Position numbers and translations under genes: made by a program. From positions 1 through 51,276 of the forward strand of contig JADCGK010000038.1 of assembly GCA_020249045.1 (NCBI GenBank): a stretch of DNA of 51,276 nt, given 5' to 3'. Source of the stretch: Azospirillum sp. GTDB lineage: Bacteria; Pseudomonadota; Alphaproteobacteria; CACIAM-22H2. Below, one piece after another: positions 8,362 through 16,187 of the stretch; positions within the stretch are counted from its first letter, which is position 1; each line of letters opens with the position of its first letter. The notes below the pieces were generated by a model that was given only the letters and a program-made list of their open reading frames with translations, was not told the DNA's origin and made no database searches.

Positions 8362-9125
8362 AGACGCTGGACGGCAAGGTTGCGTTGATCACAGGGGGCT
8401 TGGGCGCCATCGGCGGCGCCACCGCCGATCTTTTCGCGGCCGAAGGGGCCAGGGTCGCCGTGGCGGACGTCGAAGGTCCGGCCACGCCCGCGGCGATGTC
8501 GAAGTCGCTTTACGTATTCGGCGCCGACTTGGCCGACCCCGGCGCCACCCGAGGCGTGGTGCCGACGGTCGTGAAGCGCTACGGCCGGGTGGATATCCTG
8601 GTGAACTGCGCGGGCATCGGCGCCGACAGGCCGTTTCTGGAGACCGACGAAGCGTTGTTCGAGCGGATGCTGCGCATCCACGCGACGGCCGCGTTGGCCT
8701 TGGGGCAAGACGCCGCGCGCGACATGGCCAAACGCAAATCGGGCGCCATCGTCAACGTCGCTTCGATCTCGGGGATGCTGGGCTCGAAAGGTCGCATCGC
8801 ATACGGCACGGCGAAAGCGGCGCTGATCCAGATAACGCGCGGCATGGCGGTCGAATTGGCGCCGGTGGGAATCCGCGTCAATGCCGTCGCACCCGGACCG
8901 GTCGAAACGCCGCTCTCCCGCCGCGTGCACTCGCGCGCCGATCGCAAAGCCTACACCGACCGCACGCCGCTGGGCCGCTACGCCACGCCGGTCGAAATCG
9001 CGCGGATCAATCTGTTCCTGGCCTCGGCCGCGTCGTCCTGCGTCACGGGCCAAACCATCGTCGCGGATGGCGGGTTCTCGATCGCCGGCTTGATGGCCGA
9101 AACGCCGCCCGCGAAGCGGCGCTGA
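8358..9125 (+). CDS. SDR-family NAD(P)-dependent oxidoreductase
   Basis: A 255-residue classical short-chain dehydrogenase/reductase. The cofactor motif is TGGLGAIGG at 12-20, NCAG stands at 83-86, and the catalytic Ser136 with the Tyr149-x3-Lys153 pair (YGTAK) follows; PGPVETP and the C-terminal VTGQTIVADGG complete the family pattern. It interconverts an alcohol and a ketone. Its ATG overlaps the previous stop codon, so it is the last gene of the TRAP operon and probably oxidises the imported substrate or an intermediate. The acidic-residue arrangement after the glycine motif (ADVEG) slightly favours NAD over NADP. Confidence 0.9.
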   Translation: MKTLDGKVALITGGLGAIGGATADLFAAEGARVAVADVEGPATPAAMSKSLYVFGADLADPGATRGVVPTVVKRYGRVDILVNCAGIGADRPFLETDEALFERMLRIHATAALALGQDAARDMAKRKSGAIVNVASISGMLGSKGRIAYGTAKAALIQITRGMAVELAPVGIRVNAVAPGPVETPLSRRVHSRADRKAYTDRTPLGRYATPVEIARINLFLASAASSCVTGQTIVADGGFSIAGLMAETPPAKRR

Positions 9126-9158
9126 CCGGACGCGCCCCGGTTCGGGGGAGCGCCCGGT
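9125..9158. terminator. Imperfect hairpin between convergent SDR and binding-protein genes
   Basis: Arms starting ACCGG and ending CCGGT (9125-9138 and 9145-9158) can form about 14 pairs with two mismatches around a short loop. It lies between two convergent stops (9125 and 9172), the place for a bidirectional terminator. It lacks a T-run. Confidence 0.45.
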
Positions 9159-9171
9159 CCTCGCGTAGCGT

Positions 9172-10773
9172 TCAGCGCGGCGCCATGAACACCGGCGAGA
9201 AGTCCTGGAACCAGTTCTGCGCCTGGACGAAGCCGCGCACGCGCGGGCTCATCGCGCGCGGATTCACGTCGTGCGTCACCATCAAGAACAGCGCGTCGTC
9301 GACATACTTTTCGTGCACGCGCTGCAGGACGCGCGTCTGCGCGGCCGGATCGAACGTGTTGCGGATTTCGTCGAACAGCTTGTCCATGTCGGGGTCGGCG
9401 TAGAAGCCCCAGTTGGTTCCGGCGGGCGGCGCCAGCGTGGATTGCAGGTGCCGGATGAAGCCGGTGAACGGATCCTGGATGAAGTAGGTGTAGTTCATCC
9501 CCGTGGCGCCGCGCGAGGATTCGTGCCGCGCGCCGGCGCGCCAGATGTTGATCAGCGTATTCCAGTCCACCACTTCGAAATCGACGCGGATCCAGGCCTC
9601 GGCCAGGTTCTGCTGGACGAATTCGTTCATCGGCAGCGGCTGCATCTGTCCCGAACCGGAGGGCGAGATCAGGATTTTCGTACGCATCGGGTTCGTCGCC
9701 GAATAGCCGGCCGCCGTCATCAGGCGGCGCGCCTCGACGAGATCGCGGCGAAGCTTGAACTTGGGCTCGCCGAACCACTGATGCCCCGGCGGGAAGAATC
9801 CCTGCGCGGGAATCGCCAAACCGCTGAGCAACTCCTTGATGCCGTCGCGGTCGACGGCGAGATTCGCCGCCTGACGCACGCGGATGTCGTTCCACGGGCT
9901 GCCTTCCACGCGGCTGAGATGCCAAGTCCAATTGTGCGGATAGGCGTTGGTGACGATCTGCATGCCCGCTTGGCGGAGCGACGGGATCGCATCGGGCGCC
10001 GGCGCCTCGATCCAATCCACCTGCCCCGAGCGCAACGCCGCCGTCCGCGCGGACGCTTCGGGCAGCGGCACGAGCACGAGGCGTTCGAGCTTCGGCACGC
10101 GCGCCTTGTCCCAGTAATCGGCGAACGGCACCAGTTCGGCGCGCTCGCGCGGCGCCAGGCTAGCCAGACGCCACGGACCGGTTCCCGACGGCTGACGGGC
10201 GAAGTTCTCCCACGACCGGCCGACGCGCTCGAACTGCGCGGGGCTGGAATAGAAGATCCAGGCGAGCTGATAGGGCAGCGTTGCGTCGGGTACGCGGGTG
10301 ACGATTTCGACCGTCAGCGGATCGATCGCCCGGTACGAGGCGACCGCCGGAATGCGCGTACGGCCTTGCGCGGACTGCCGCGGATCGAAATGCGGTGCTT
10401 GCTGATTGAGCAGCTTGTCCAGATTCCAGACCACCGCATTGGCGTCGAACGTCGAGCCGTCGTGGAACTTCACGTTCTCGCGGAGGCGGAAGGTCCATTT
10501 CGTCTTGTCCGTCGCGTCGACCGCCCAGGATGTGGCGAGACCCGGCACGAGGCCGGAGGGCTTGTCCGCGCTGGAAAGGTCCCAATTGATCAGCGCGTCG
10601 TACAGCGTGTAGCCGGTGAAGCGCTGGCCTTCGCCGCCTTGATCGGGCTGGCCGGTGGTCAACGGGATGTCCGACGCGGTCATGCCGATCCGCAGCGTGC
10701 CCTGGGCGAGCGCCGCCCCGGTCGAAAGAGCCAGCGCAAGGCCGGCGGCGGTGAGAAGACGAAGCTTGGACAT
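9172..10773 (-). CDS. ABC transporter substrate-binding protein, family 5 (first of three paralogues)
   Basis: A 533-residue exported protein with a Sec signal peptide (MSKLRLLTAAGLALALSTGAALA, cut before Q24). The SBP_bac_5 features of dipeptide/oligopeptide/nickel-type binding proteins follow: LVPGLATSW, RENVKFHDGSTFDANAVVWNL, PSGTGPW, ALRSGQVDW, PWNDIRVRQAANLAVDRDGI and AARRLMTAAGYS-like residues. The ATG at 10773 has a GGAGGGG ribosome binding site. It is clearly homologous to the two genes to its right (for example, RIGMTASDIP against RIGMTAADIP) but lies alone on the other strand. It probably feeds the same permease with a different ligand. An almost symmetrical promoter region separates it from the second paralogue. 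Confidence 0.9.
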   Translation of the reverse strand: MSKLRLLTAAGLALALSTGAALAQGTLRIGMTASDIPLTTGQPDQGGEGQRFTGYTLYDALINWDLSSADKPSGLVPGLATSWAVDATDKTKWTFRLRENVKFHDGSTFDANAVVWNLDKLLNQQAPHFDPRQSAQGRTRIPAVASYRAIDPLTVEIVTRVPDATLPYQLAWIFYSSPAQFERVGRSWENFARQPSGTGPWRLASLAPRERAELVPFADYWDKARVPKLERLVLVPLPEASARTAALRSGQVDWIEAPAPDAIPSLRQAGMQIVTNAYPHNWTWHLSRVEGSPWNDIRVRQAANLAVDRDGIKELLSGLAIPAQGFFPPGHQWFGEPKFKLRRDLVEARRLMTAAGYSATNPMRTKILISPSGSGQMQPLPMNEFVQQNLAEAWIRVDFEVVDWNTLINIWRAGARHESSRGATGMNYTYFIQDPFTGFIRHLQSTLAPPAGTNWGFYADPDMDKLFDEIRNTFDPAAQTRVLQRVHEKYVDDALFLMVTHDVNPRAMSPRVRGFVQAQNWFQDFSPVFMAPR

Positions 10774-10805
10774 AAAACCCCTCCGAGAAATCCAGCCCGC
10801 GGATA

Positions 10806-10838
10806 TTCAAGTTCCGCGCCACTGGCACGAAGCTTGAA
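10806..10838. promoter_or_regulatory. Back-to-back sigma-54-like promoter elements (33-base inverted repeat)
   Basis: Two 16-base arms flank a single C at 10822 and match at 13 of 16 positions. Each arm reads outward as a -24/-12 type element: TGGCACG-N4-TTGAA on the plus strand (10823-10838) and TGGCGCG-N4-TTGAA on the minus strand (10821-10806). The GG-N10-G spacing of sigma-54 promoters is kept, but the last C of the -12 element is A in both. Predicted starts would lie about 25 bases before each binding-protein gene. An operator palindrome for a dimeric regulator is the alternative reading. Confidence 0.4.
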
Positions 10839-10873
10839 CTCGCCGACGGGTCGCCCTTCACCCGGAGCTCCGC

Positions 10874-12484
10874 ATGCGCCCCATTTCCCGTCGTCGAGTT
10901 TTGGCCGGCACGGCCGCGCTGGGGGCATCGAGCCTCGCGCCCGTCGCCCTCGCGCAAACCCAGCCGCCGCTGCGCATCGCGATGTCGCTATCCGACGTCC
11001 CGCGGCTTTGGGCGGGGCCCGATGCGGGCTTCGAAGGTTTGCGCTTCGGCGGCTACATGGCCTTCGACGCACTGACCTTGTGGGACATGAGCGCGCGGGA
11101 CAAAGCCTCGGGCTTGGTCCCCGGTCTTGCGGAATCCTGGCGCGTGGATCCGGCCGACAACAAACGCTGGATCTTCACGCTGCGCCAGGGCGTCAAGTTC
11201 CACGACGGTTCGGATTTCGACGCCGATGCGATGATCTGGAACCTGGATTCGATCTTCAAAACCGACGCGCCGCAATTCCACGCGCCGCGCGTCGGCATGA
11301 TCCGTTCGCGCCTTGCCTCGATCGCGAGCTACGAGAAGATCGACGCGCGCACGATCGCCATCGTCACCAACGAACCCAACGGAATGTTCATCTACGAGAC
11401 CTCGTTCCTGATGATCGCGAGCCCCGCGCGCTGGCGCGACGCGGGCGGCGATTGGCAGCGTTTCGCCGAGCGGCCGTCGGGCACGGGCCCCTATCGGGTC
11501 GTGAACGTGGTGCCGCGCGAACGCGCCGAGTTGGAGGCGAACGCCGCCTACTGGGACCGCGCGCGGGTGCCGAAGACCCAGCGCACGGTGCTCGTTCCCA
11601 TCGCGGATTCGAACGCCCGCGTCGCCGCATTGCGCTCGGGCCAAGTGGACATGATCGAAACCGTGCCGCCGGACGCCATTCCTTCGTTGCGCCAGGCGGG
11701 CATGCGGGTGGACACCAACGTCTATCCGCATGTTTGGGCGTGGCGCTTGAACGTGCAGCCGGGCTCGCCGTTCGCCGATCTGCGCGTGCGCAAGGCCGCC
11801 AACCTCGCGATCGACCGGGACTCGATGGTCCAATTGCTGGGCGGCTCGGCCCAGGCCGCGCAAGGCAAGGTCGTGCCCAGTTCGCCCTGGTTCGGCAAGC
11901 CGTCCTTCCAGATCAAGTACGACGTCGCCGAGGCGCGCAAGTTGATGACCGAAGCGGGCTACGGCCCCAATCGGCGGTGTGCGACCAAGATCGTCATCGC
12001 GTCGGGCGGCGGCGGCCAGATGGTGCCGTTGCCGATGAACGAGCTGTTGCAGGAGAATCTGCGCCAGATTTGGATGGACGTGACCTACGAAATCGTCGAT
12101 TTCGGCACGATCATCGCGATGATGCGCGAAGGGTCGCGCAACCCGCGCCAGCAGGGCTTCCACGGCATCAATATCGCGATCCCGACCATCGAACCGACCG
12201 TGGGCTGGGTGATCTACGACAGCGCGCTCGTCAACCCGCGCGGCGTCAATTGGGGCTACTACAACAGCCCGGCGGTCGATACCGCGCTGCGCGGCATTCG
12301 AACCGCTTTCGACACCGCCGCCCAAAACGCCGCAATGGCCAAGCTGCACGAAGTTCTGGTCGACGAAGCGGCCGCGCTATTCGTCGTCCATGACTTGAAC
12401 CCCCGCGCCTACAGCGCGCGGGTAGAGGGATACGTTCAGGCCCAAAACTGGTTCCAGGATTACACGACGGCCCGGATGCGCTGA
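10874..12484 (+). CDS. ABC transporter substrate-binding protein, family 5 (second paralogue)
   Basis: A 536-residue periplasmic binding protein with a twin-arginine signal, MRPISRRRVLAGTAALGASS, likely cut after VALA near residue 27. Family-5 signatures include LVPGLAESW, RQGVKFHDGSDFDADAMIWNL, RPSGTGPY, ALRSGQVDMIE, FADLRVRKAANLAID and RKLMTEAGYG. An ATG at 10874 follows GGAG. It differs from its neighbours in using Tat instead of Sec export and in the ligand-side region (IPTIEPTVGWV). It lies on the same strand as, and 159 bases before, the third paralogue, which has its own promoter. Ligand unknown. Confidence 0.9.
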   Translation: MRPISRRRVLAGTAALGASSLAPVALAQTQPPLRIAMSLSDVPRLWAGPDAGFEGLRFGGYMAFDALTLWDMSARDKASGLVPGLAESWRVDPADNKRWIFTLRQGVKFHDGSDFDADAMIWNLDSIFKTDAPQFHAPRVGMIRSRLASIASYEKIDARTIAIVTNEPNGMFIYETSFLMIASPARWRDAGGDWQRFAERPSGTGPYRVVNVVPRERAELEANAAYWDRARVPKTQRTVLVPIADSNARVAALRSGQVDMIETVPPDAIPSLRQAGMRVDTNVYPHVWAWRLNVQPGSPFADLRVRKAANLAIDRDSMVQLLGGSAQAAQGKVVPSSPWFGKPSFQIKYDVAEARKLMTEAGYGPNRRCATKIVIASGGGGQMVPLPMNELLQENLRQIWMDVTYEIVDFGTIIAMMREGSRNPRQQGFHGINIAIPTIEPTVGWVIYDSALVNPRGVNWGYYNSPAVDTALRGIRTAFDTAAQNAAMAKLHEVLVDEAAALFVVHDLNPRAYSARVEGYVQAQNWFQDYTTARMR

Positions 12485-12567
12485 AATTACCGCCCAAAAA
12501 ATAGGCGACAATTGGACGTGCGAGGGCGTAGCTTCGCTGCCGCTTGAAAACCGCCGCCCGAATGGGC

Positions 12568-12583
12568 TGGCACCGGGCTTGCT
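12568..12583 (+). promoter_or_regulatory. Sigma-54 (-24/-12) promoter of the ABC/amidase operon
   Basis: TGGCAC at 12568-12573 and TTGCT at 12579-12583 give the exact GG-N10-GC spacing and nearly perfect RpoN consensus. The predicted start is close to 12594, about 50 bases before the GTG start at 12644. RpoN promoters need an enhancer-binding activator such as NtrC. This fits an operon for uptake and hydrolysis of an amide or peptide nitrogen source. No activator site was identified in the 159-base gap, which is otherwise without genes. Confidence 0.65.
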
Positions 12584-12643
12584 ACCTCCAGAACTTGGTG
12601 CGCGCCGAAAGTGGCACGACATCGAAAAAAGGGAGATTCACGC

Positions 12644-14290
12644 GTGAAAATCAAAGCTCTTCTCGGCGGTGTGATGCTCGGCGCTTTGGCGCTCGGGTTT
12701 GCCGCCCCGGTTTCGGCCCAGACGACGCTGCGCATCGGCATGACGGCGGCGGATATTCCGCGCACGCATGGCCAGCCGGACCAAGGCTTCGAAGGCAATC
12801 GCTTCACGGGCCTGACGATGTACGACGGCCTGACCGGCTGGGATCTGTCCAGTGCCGATCGCCCGTCGGTCGTGATCCCGGGGCTGGCGACCGAGTGGTC
12901 GGTCGACGCCAACGACCGTACGAAGTGGATCTTCCGCCTGCGGCCGAACGTGAAGTTCCACGACGGATCGCCCTTCAACGCCGATGCCGTGGTCTGGAAC
13001 GTCCGCAAGGTGCTCGACCGCGAAGCGCCGCATTTCGACGCGAGCCAAGTCGGCGTCACCGCCAGCCGCATGCCGACGCTGCGTTCGGCGCGCAAGATCG
13101 ACGACCTCACCGTCGAGTTGACGACCAGCGAGCCCGATAGCTTCCTGCCGATCAACCTGACCAACCTGTTCATGGCGAGCCCCGCCCACTGGGCCGCCAA
13201 ACTCGCCGCCGTGCCCGCAAGCGTCACCGAGCCCGCGCAGCGCTCGGCGCAAGCCTGGCAGGCCTTCGCGGCCGACGCGTCGGGCACCGGCCCGTGGCGC
13301 ATGACGCGGTTCGTGCCGCGCGAGCGACTGGAACTCGCCAAGAACGCCGAGTACTGGAACGCCGCCCGCATCCCCAAGACCGACCGCATGGTCCTGTTGC
13401 CGATGCCCGAAGCCAACGCCCGCACGGCCGCTTTGCTGTCGGGCCAGGTCGATTGGATCGAAGCGCCCGCCCCCGACGCGGTCGCCCAAATCCGCCAGCG
13501 CGGCTTCACGATCCACGCCAACCAGCAGCCGCACGTGTGGCCGTGGCAGTTCAGCTTCGTCGAAGGCTCGCCCTGGCTCGACAAGCGCGTCCGCCAGGCC
13601 GCCAATCTCTGCGTCAACCGCCAGGAGATGACGCAGCTGCTCGCGGGCCTGATGGTTCCGGCCGTGGGTTCGGTGCCGCCCGGCCATCCGTGGTGGGGCA
13701 ATCCGTCCTTCAACATCCGCTACGCGCCCGACGAGGCGCGCCGGCTGATGGCCGAGGCGGGCTTCTCGCGCCAGCGGCCGCTGAAGGTCAAGGTGCAGAC
13801 CTCGGCGTCGGGCTCGGGCCAGATGATGCCCCTGCCGATGAACGAATTCGTGCAGCAGAACCTGCGCGATTGCTTCTTCGACGTCGAACTCGACGTGATC
13901 GAATGGAACACGCTGTTCACGAATTGGCGCGTCGGCGCCAAGGACGCGACGGCGCGCGGATCCAACGCGATCAACGTCACGTTCGCGGCGATGGATCCGT
14001 TCTTCGCCTTCGTGCGCTTCGTCGACAGCCGGATGGCGCCGCCGACCTCGAACAACTGGGGCTTCGTCAACGACCCCGAGTTCGACCGTCTGGTGGCGAC
14101 CGCGCGCACGACGTTCGACGCGACCCAGCGCGATCAGGCGCTCGCCCGTCTGCACGCGCGCATCGTGGACGAGACGGTGTTCTTGTGGGTGGCGCACGAC
14201 GTGGGTCCGCGGGCGACCAGCCCCCGGGTGCGCAACGTCGTCCAGCCGCGCAGCTGGTTCATCGACTTCTCGCCCGTCACGATGAACTGA
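12644..14290 (+). CDS. ABC transporter substrate-binding protein, family 5 (third paralogue)
   Basis: A 548-residue exported protein, MKIKALLGGVMLGALALGF then AAPVSAQ, a Sec signal cut near residue 26. It shares RIGMTAADIP, LVIPGLATEW-like, RPNVKFHDGSPFNADAVVWN, ASGTGPW and RVRQAANLCVNRQEM with the neighbouring paralogues. The GTG at 12644 is preferred over an in-frame GTG at 12611 because a GGGAG site lies 8 bases before it and the signal peptide begins there. It is the first gene of an operon continuing with two permeases and two ATPases, so it is the main binding protein of that importer, probably for peptides or amide-like compounds. Confidence 0.9.
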   Translation: MKIKALLGGVMLGALALGFAAPVSAQTTLRIGMTAADIPRTHGQPDQGFEGNRFTGLTMYDGLTGWDLSSADRPSVVIPGLATEWSVDANDRTKWIFRLRPNVKFHDGSPFNADAVVWNVRKVLDREAPHFDASQVGVTASRMPTLRSARKIDDLTVELTTSEPDSFLPINLTNLFMASPAHWAAKLAAVPASVTEPAQRSAQAWQAFAADASGTGPWRMTRFVPRERLELAKNAEYWNAARIPKTDRMVLLPMPEANARTAALLSGQVDWIEAPAPDAVAQIRQRGFTIHANQQPHVWPWQFSFVEGSPWLDKRVRQAANLCVNRQEMTQLLAGLMVPAVGSVPPGHPWWGNPSFNIRYAPDEARRLMAEAGFSRQRPLKVKVQTSASGSGQMMPLPMNEFVQQNLRDCFFDVELDVIEWNTLFTNWRVGAKDATARGSNAINVTFAAMDPFFAFVRFVDSRMAPPTSNNWGFVNDPEFDRLVATARTTFDATQRDQALARLHARIVDETVFLWVAHDVGPRATSPRVRNVVQPRSWFIDFSPVTMN

Positions 14291-14298
14291 TCGGCGAA

Positions 14299-14329
14299 CG
14301 GGGGCGGCGCCGCGCAAGCGCCGCCCCCG
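14299..14329 (+). terminator. Strong hairpin between binding protein and permease genes
   Basis: A perfect 12-base-pair stem, CGGGGGCGGCGC (14299-14310) with its complement (14318-14329), around a 7-base loop. It starts 8 bases after the binding-protein stop and ends 13 bases before the permease start. No T-run follows, so it probably reduces rather than ends transcription, or protects the upstream mRNA end. Confidence 0.6.
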
Positions 14330-14342
14330 GCCTTTCCCCCGC

Positions 14343-15296
14343 ATGTTCCAGTATCTCATCAAACGTCTGATCTACGCCGTCCCCATCGCGCTCGGGGTCA
14401 GCCTCGTTTGCTTTCTGATGGTGCATATCGCGCCCGGCGATCCGCTCGTTTCGGTGCTGCCGCCCGACGCATCGCTCGATCTGCAAAACCAACTGCGCGA
14501 AGCCTACGGCTTCGACAAGCCGCTGCCCATGCAGTTCCTGCTGTGGGTCTGGCGCGCGCTCGGCGGGGATCTCGGTTACTCGATCGCCACCGGCCGGCCC
14601 GTTGCGGCCGAGGTCTGGCGCGCGTTCGGCAACACCTTCATGCTCGCCGTGCTCGCCGCCATGTTCGGCTTCGTGGTGGGCGGCATCTTCGGCTTCGTCG
14701 CGGGCTACTGGCGCGACACCTGGATCGACCGCGTGGCGAGCGGCCTTTCGGTCGTCGGCGTCTCCGTGCCGCATTATTGGATGGGCATGGTTCTGGTGAT
14801 CGTCTTCTCCGTGCAGCTCAACTGGCTGCCCGCGACCGGGGCGGGGCCCGGCGGGTCGGCGGATTGGGTGTGGGATTGGGAGCACGTGAAGTACCTCATC
14901 ATGCCCGCGCTGACCATGTCGGTCATTCCGCTCGGCATCGTCGCGCGCTCGGTGCGCGCGCTGGTCGCCGACATCCTCAGCCAGGAATTCGTCGATGCCC
15001 TGCGCGCCAAGGGCCTGACCGACGCGGGCGTGCTGCTCCACGTCGTCAAGAACGCCGCCCCCACGGCTCTCGCCGTGATGGGCCTGCAGCTGGGCTACCT
15101 GCTCGGCGGCTCGATCCTGATCGAAACCGTTTTCGCATGGCCGGGAACGGGCTTCCTGCTCGGCAACGCGATCTTCCAGCGCGATCTGCCGCTGCTGCAG
15201 GGCACGATCCTGGTGCTCGCGATGTTCTTCGTCTCCCTCAATTTGCTGGTCGACATCGTGCAGACCTGGCTCGACCCGCGGATCAAACGCGCATGA
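14343..15296 (+). CDS. ABC transporter permease, DppB/OppB-like
   Basis: A 317-residue inner-membrane permease with about six helices, starting MFQYLIKRLIYAVPIALGVS. It has the family features HIAPGDPL, REAYGFDKPLPMQFLLWV, GDLGYSI and the EAA loop RALVADILSQEFVDALRAKGLTDAGVLLHVVKNAAPTAL, which docks the ATPases, followed by GGSILIETVFAWPGTGFLL. Its stop overlaps the ATG of the second permease (ATGA). It forms the translocation channel with that protein. Confidence 0.92.
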   Translation: MFQYLIKRLIYAVPIALGVSLVCFLMVHIAPGDPLVSVLPPDASLDLQNQLREAYGFDKPLPMQFLLWVWRALGGDLGYSIATGRPVAAEVWRAFGNTFMLAVLAAMFGFVVGGIFGFVAGYWRDTWIDRVASGLSVVGVSVPHYWMGMVLVIVFSVQLNWLPATGAGPGGSADWVWDWEHVKYLIMPALTMSVIPLGIVARSVRALVADILSQEFVDALRAKGLTDAGVLLHVVKNAAPTALAVMGLQLGYLLGGSILIETVFAWPGTGFLLGNAIFQRDLPLLQGTILVLAMFFVSLNLLVDIVQTWLDPRIKRA

Positions 15297-16186
15297 CCGC
15301 CGCACCGGCCGCCAACGCCCAGACCCAGACCGCCCCCGCCACCGCCTCGCGCGGCTATTGGGCCGGCGTGGGCCGCCGCCTCGTGCGCAACCGGCTCGCG
15401 ATGGTGTGTCTTGCGATCCTCGTTCTGATCGTGCTCGCCGCGATCTTCGCGCCCTATATCGCGCCGCACGATCCCTATCGCGGCTCGATGATCCGCCGCT
15501 TGCGGCCGATCGGGACGGACGGCTATCCGTTGGGCACCGACGAGCTCGGCCGCGACATGCTCACGCGGCTCATCTACGGCGGGCGTCTGTCGCTGTTCAT
15601 CGGCATCGTTCCGGTGTTGAACGCCTTCGTGATCGGCACGGCCTTGGGGGTCGTCGCGGGCTTCGTCGGCGGCAAGGTCAACATGGCGATCATGCGCACG
15701 ATCGACGTGTTCTACGCCTTTCCCTCGGTGCTGCTCGCCATCGCGATCTCGGGCGCGCTCGGCGCGGGCATCTTCAATTCGATCATCTCGCTGACCGTCG
15801 TGTTCATCCCGCCCATCGCGCGGGTGGCGGAGAGCGTCACCACGCAAGTGCGCAACCTCGACTTCGTCGACGCCGCGCGCGCCTCGGGCGCGGGCTCCTT
15901 CACGATCATCCGCGTGCACGTGCTGGGCAATGTCATGGGCCCGGTCTTCGTCTACGCCACATCGCTGGTGTCGGTATCGATGATCCTGGCCGCGGGCCTG
16001 TCGTTCCTGGGCCTGGGCGTTAAGCCGCCGGAACCCGAATGGGGCCTTATGTTGAACACGCTGCGCACGGCGATCTATTCCCAGCCTTACGTCGCCGCGT
16101 TGCCGGGCGCGATGATCTTCGCCGTGTCGATCTGCTTCAACCTGTTCTCCGACGCGCTGCGCTCGGCGATGGACGTGAAGGTCTAG
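15293..16186 (+). CDS. ABC transporter permease, DppC/OppC-like
   Basis: A 297-residue permease with a soluble, Ala/Thr/Gln-rich first 20 residues, then helices beginning at AMVCLAILVLIVLAAIFAP. DppC-type elements are HDPY, HPLGTDELGRD-like GTDELGRDMLTRLIYGGRLSL, and the EAA region TTQVRNLDFVDAARASGAGSFTIIRVHVLGNVM, followed by LSFLGLGVKPPEPEWG. The start ATG at 15293 overlaps the upstream stop. One base separates its TAG from the ATG of the ATPase gene. It is the partner channel subunit of the importer. Confidence 0.92.
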   Translation: MTAAPAANAQTQTAPATASRGYWAGVGRRLVRNRLAMVCLAILVLIVLAAIFAPYIAPHDPYRGSMIRRLRPIGTDGYPLGTDELGRDMLTRLIYGGRLSLFIGIVPVLNAFVIGTALGVVAGFVGGKVNMAIMRTIDVFYAFPSVLLAIAISGALGAGIFNSIISLTVVFIPPIARVAESVTTQVRNLDFVDAARASGAGSFTIIRVHVLGNVMGPVFVYATSLVSVSMILAAGLSFLGLGVKPPEPEWGLMLNTLRTAIYSQPYVAALPGAMIFAVSICFNLFSDALRSAMDVKV

Positions 16187-16187
16187 G

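Noticed and set aside
12611-12643. An earlier in-frame GTG start for the third binding protein
   Set aside because: It would add 11 charged residues before a normal signal peptide. The GTG at 12644 has a well-placed GGGAG.
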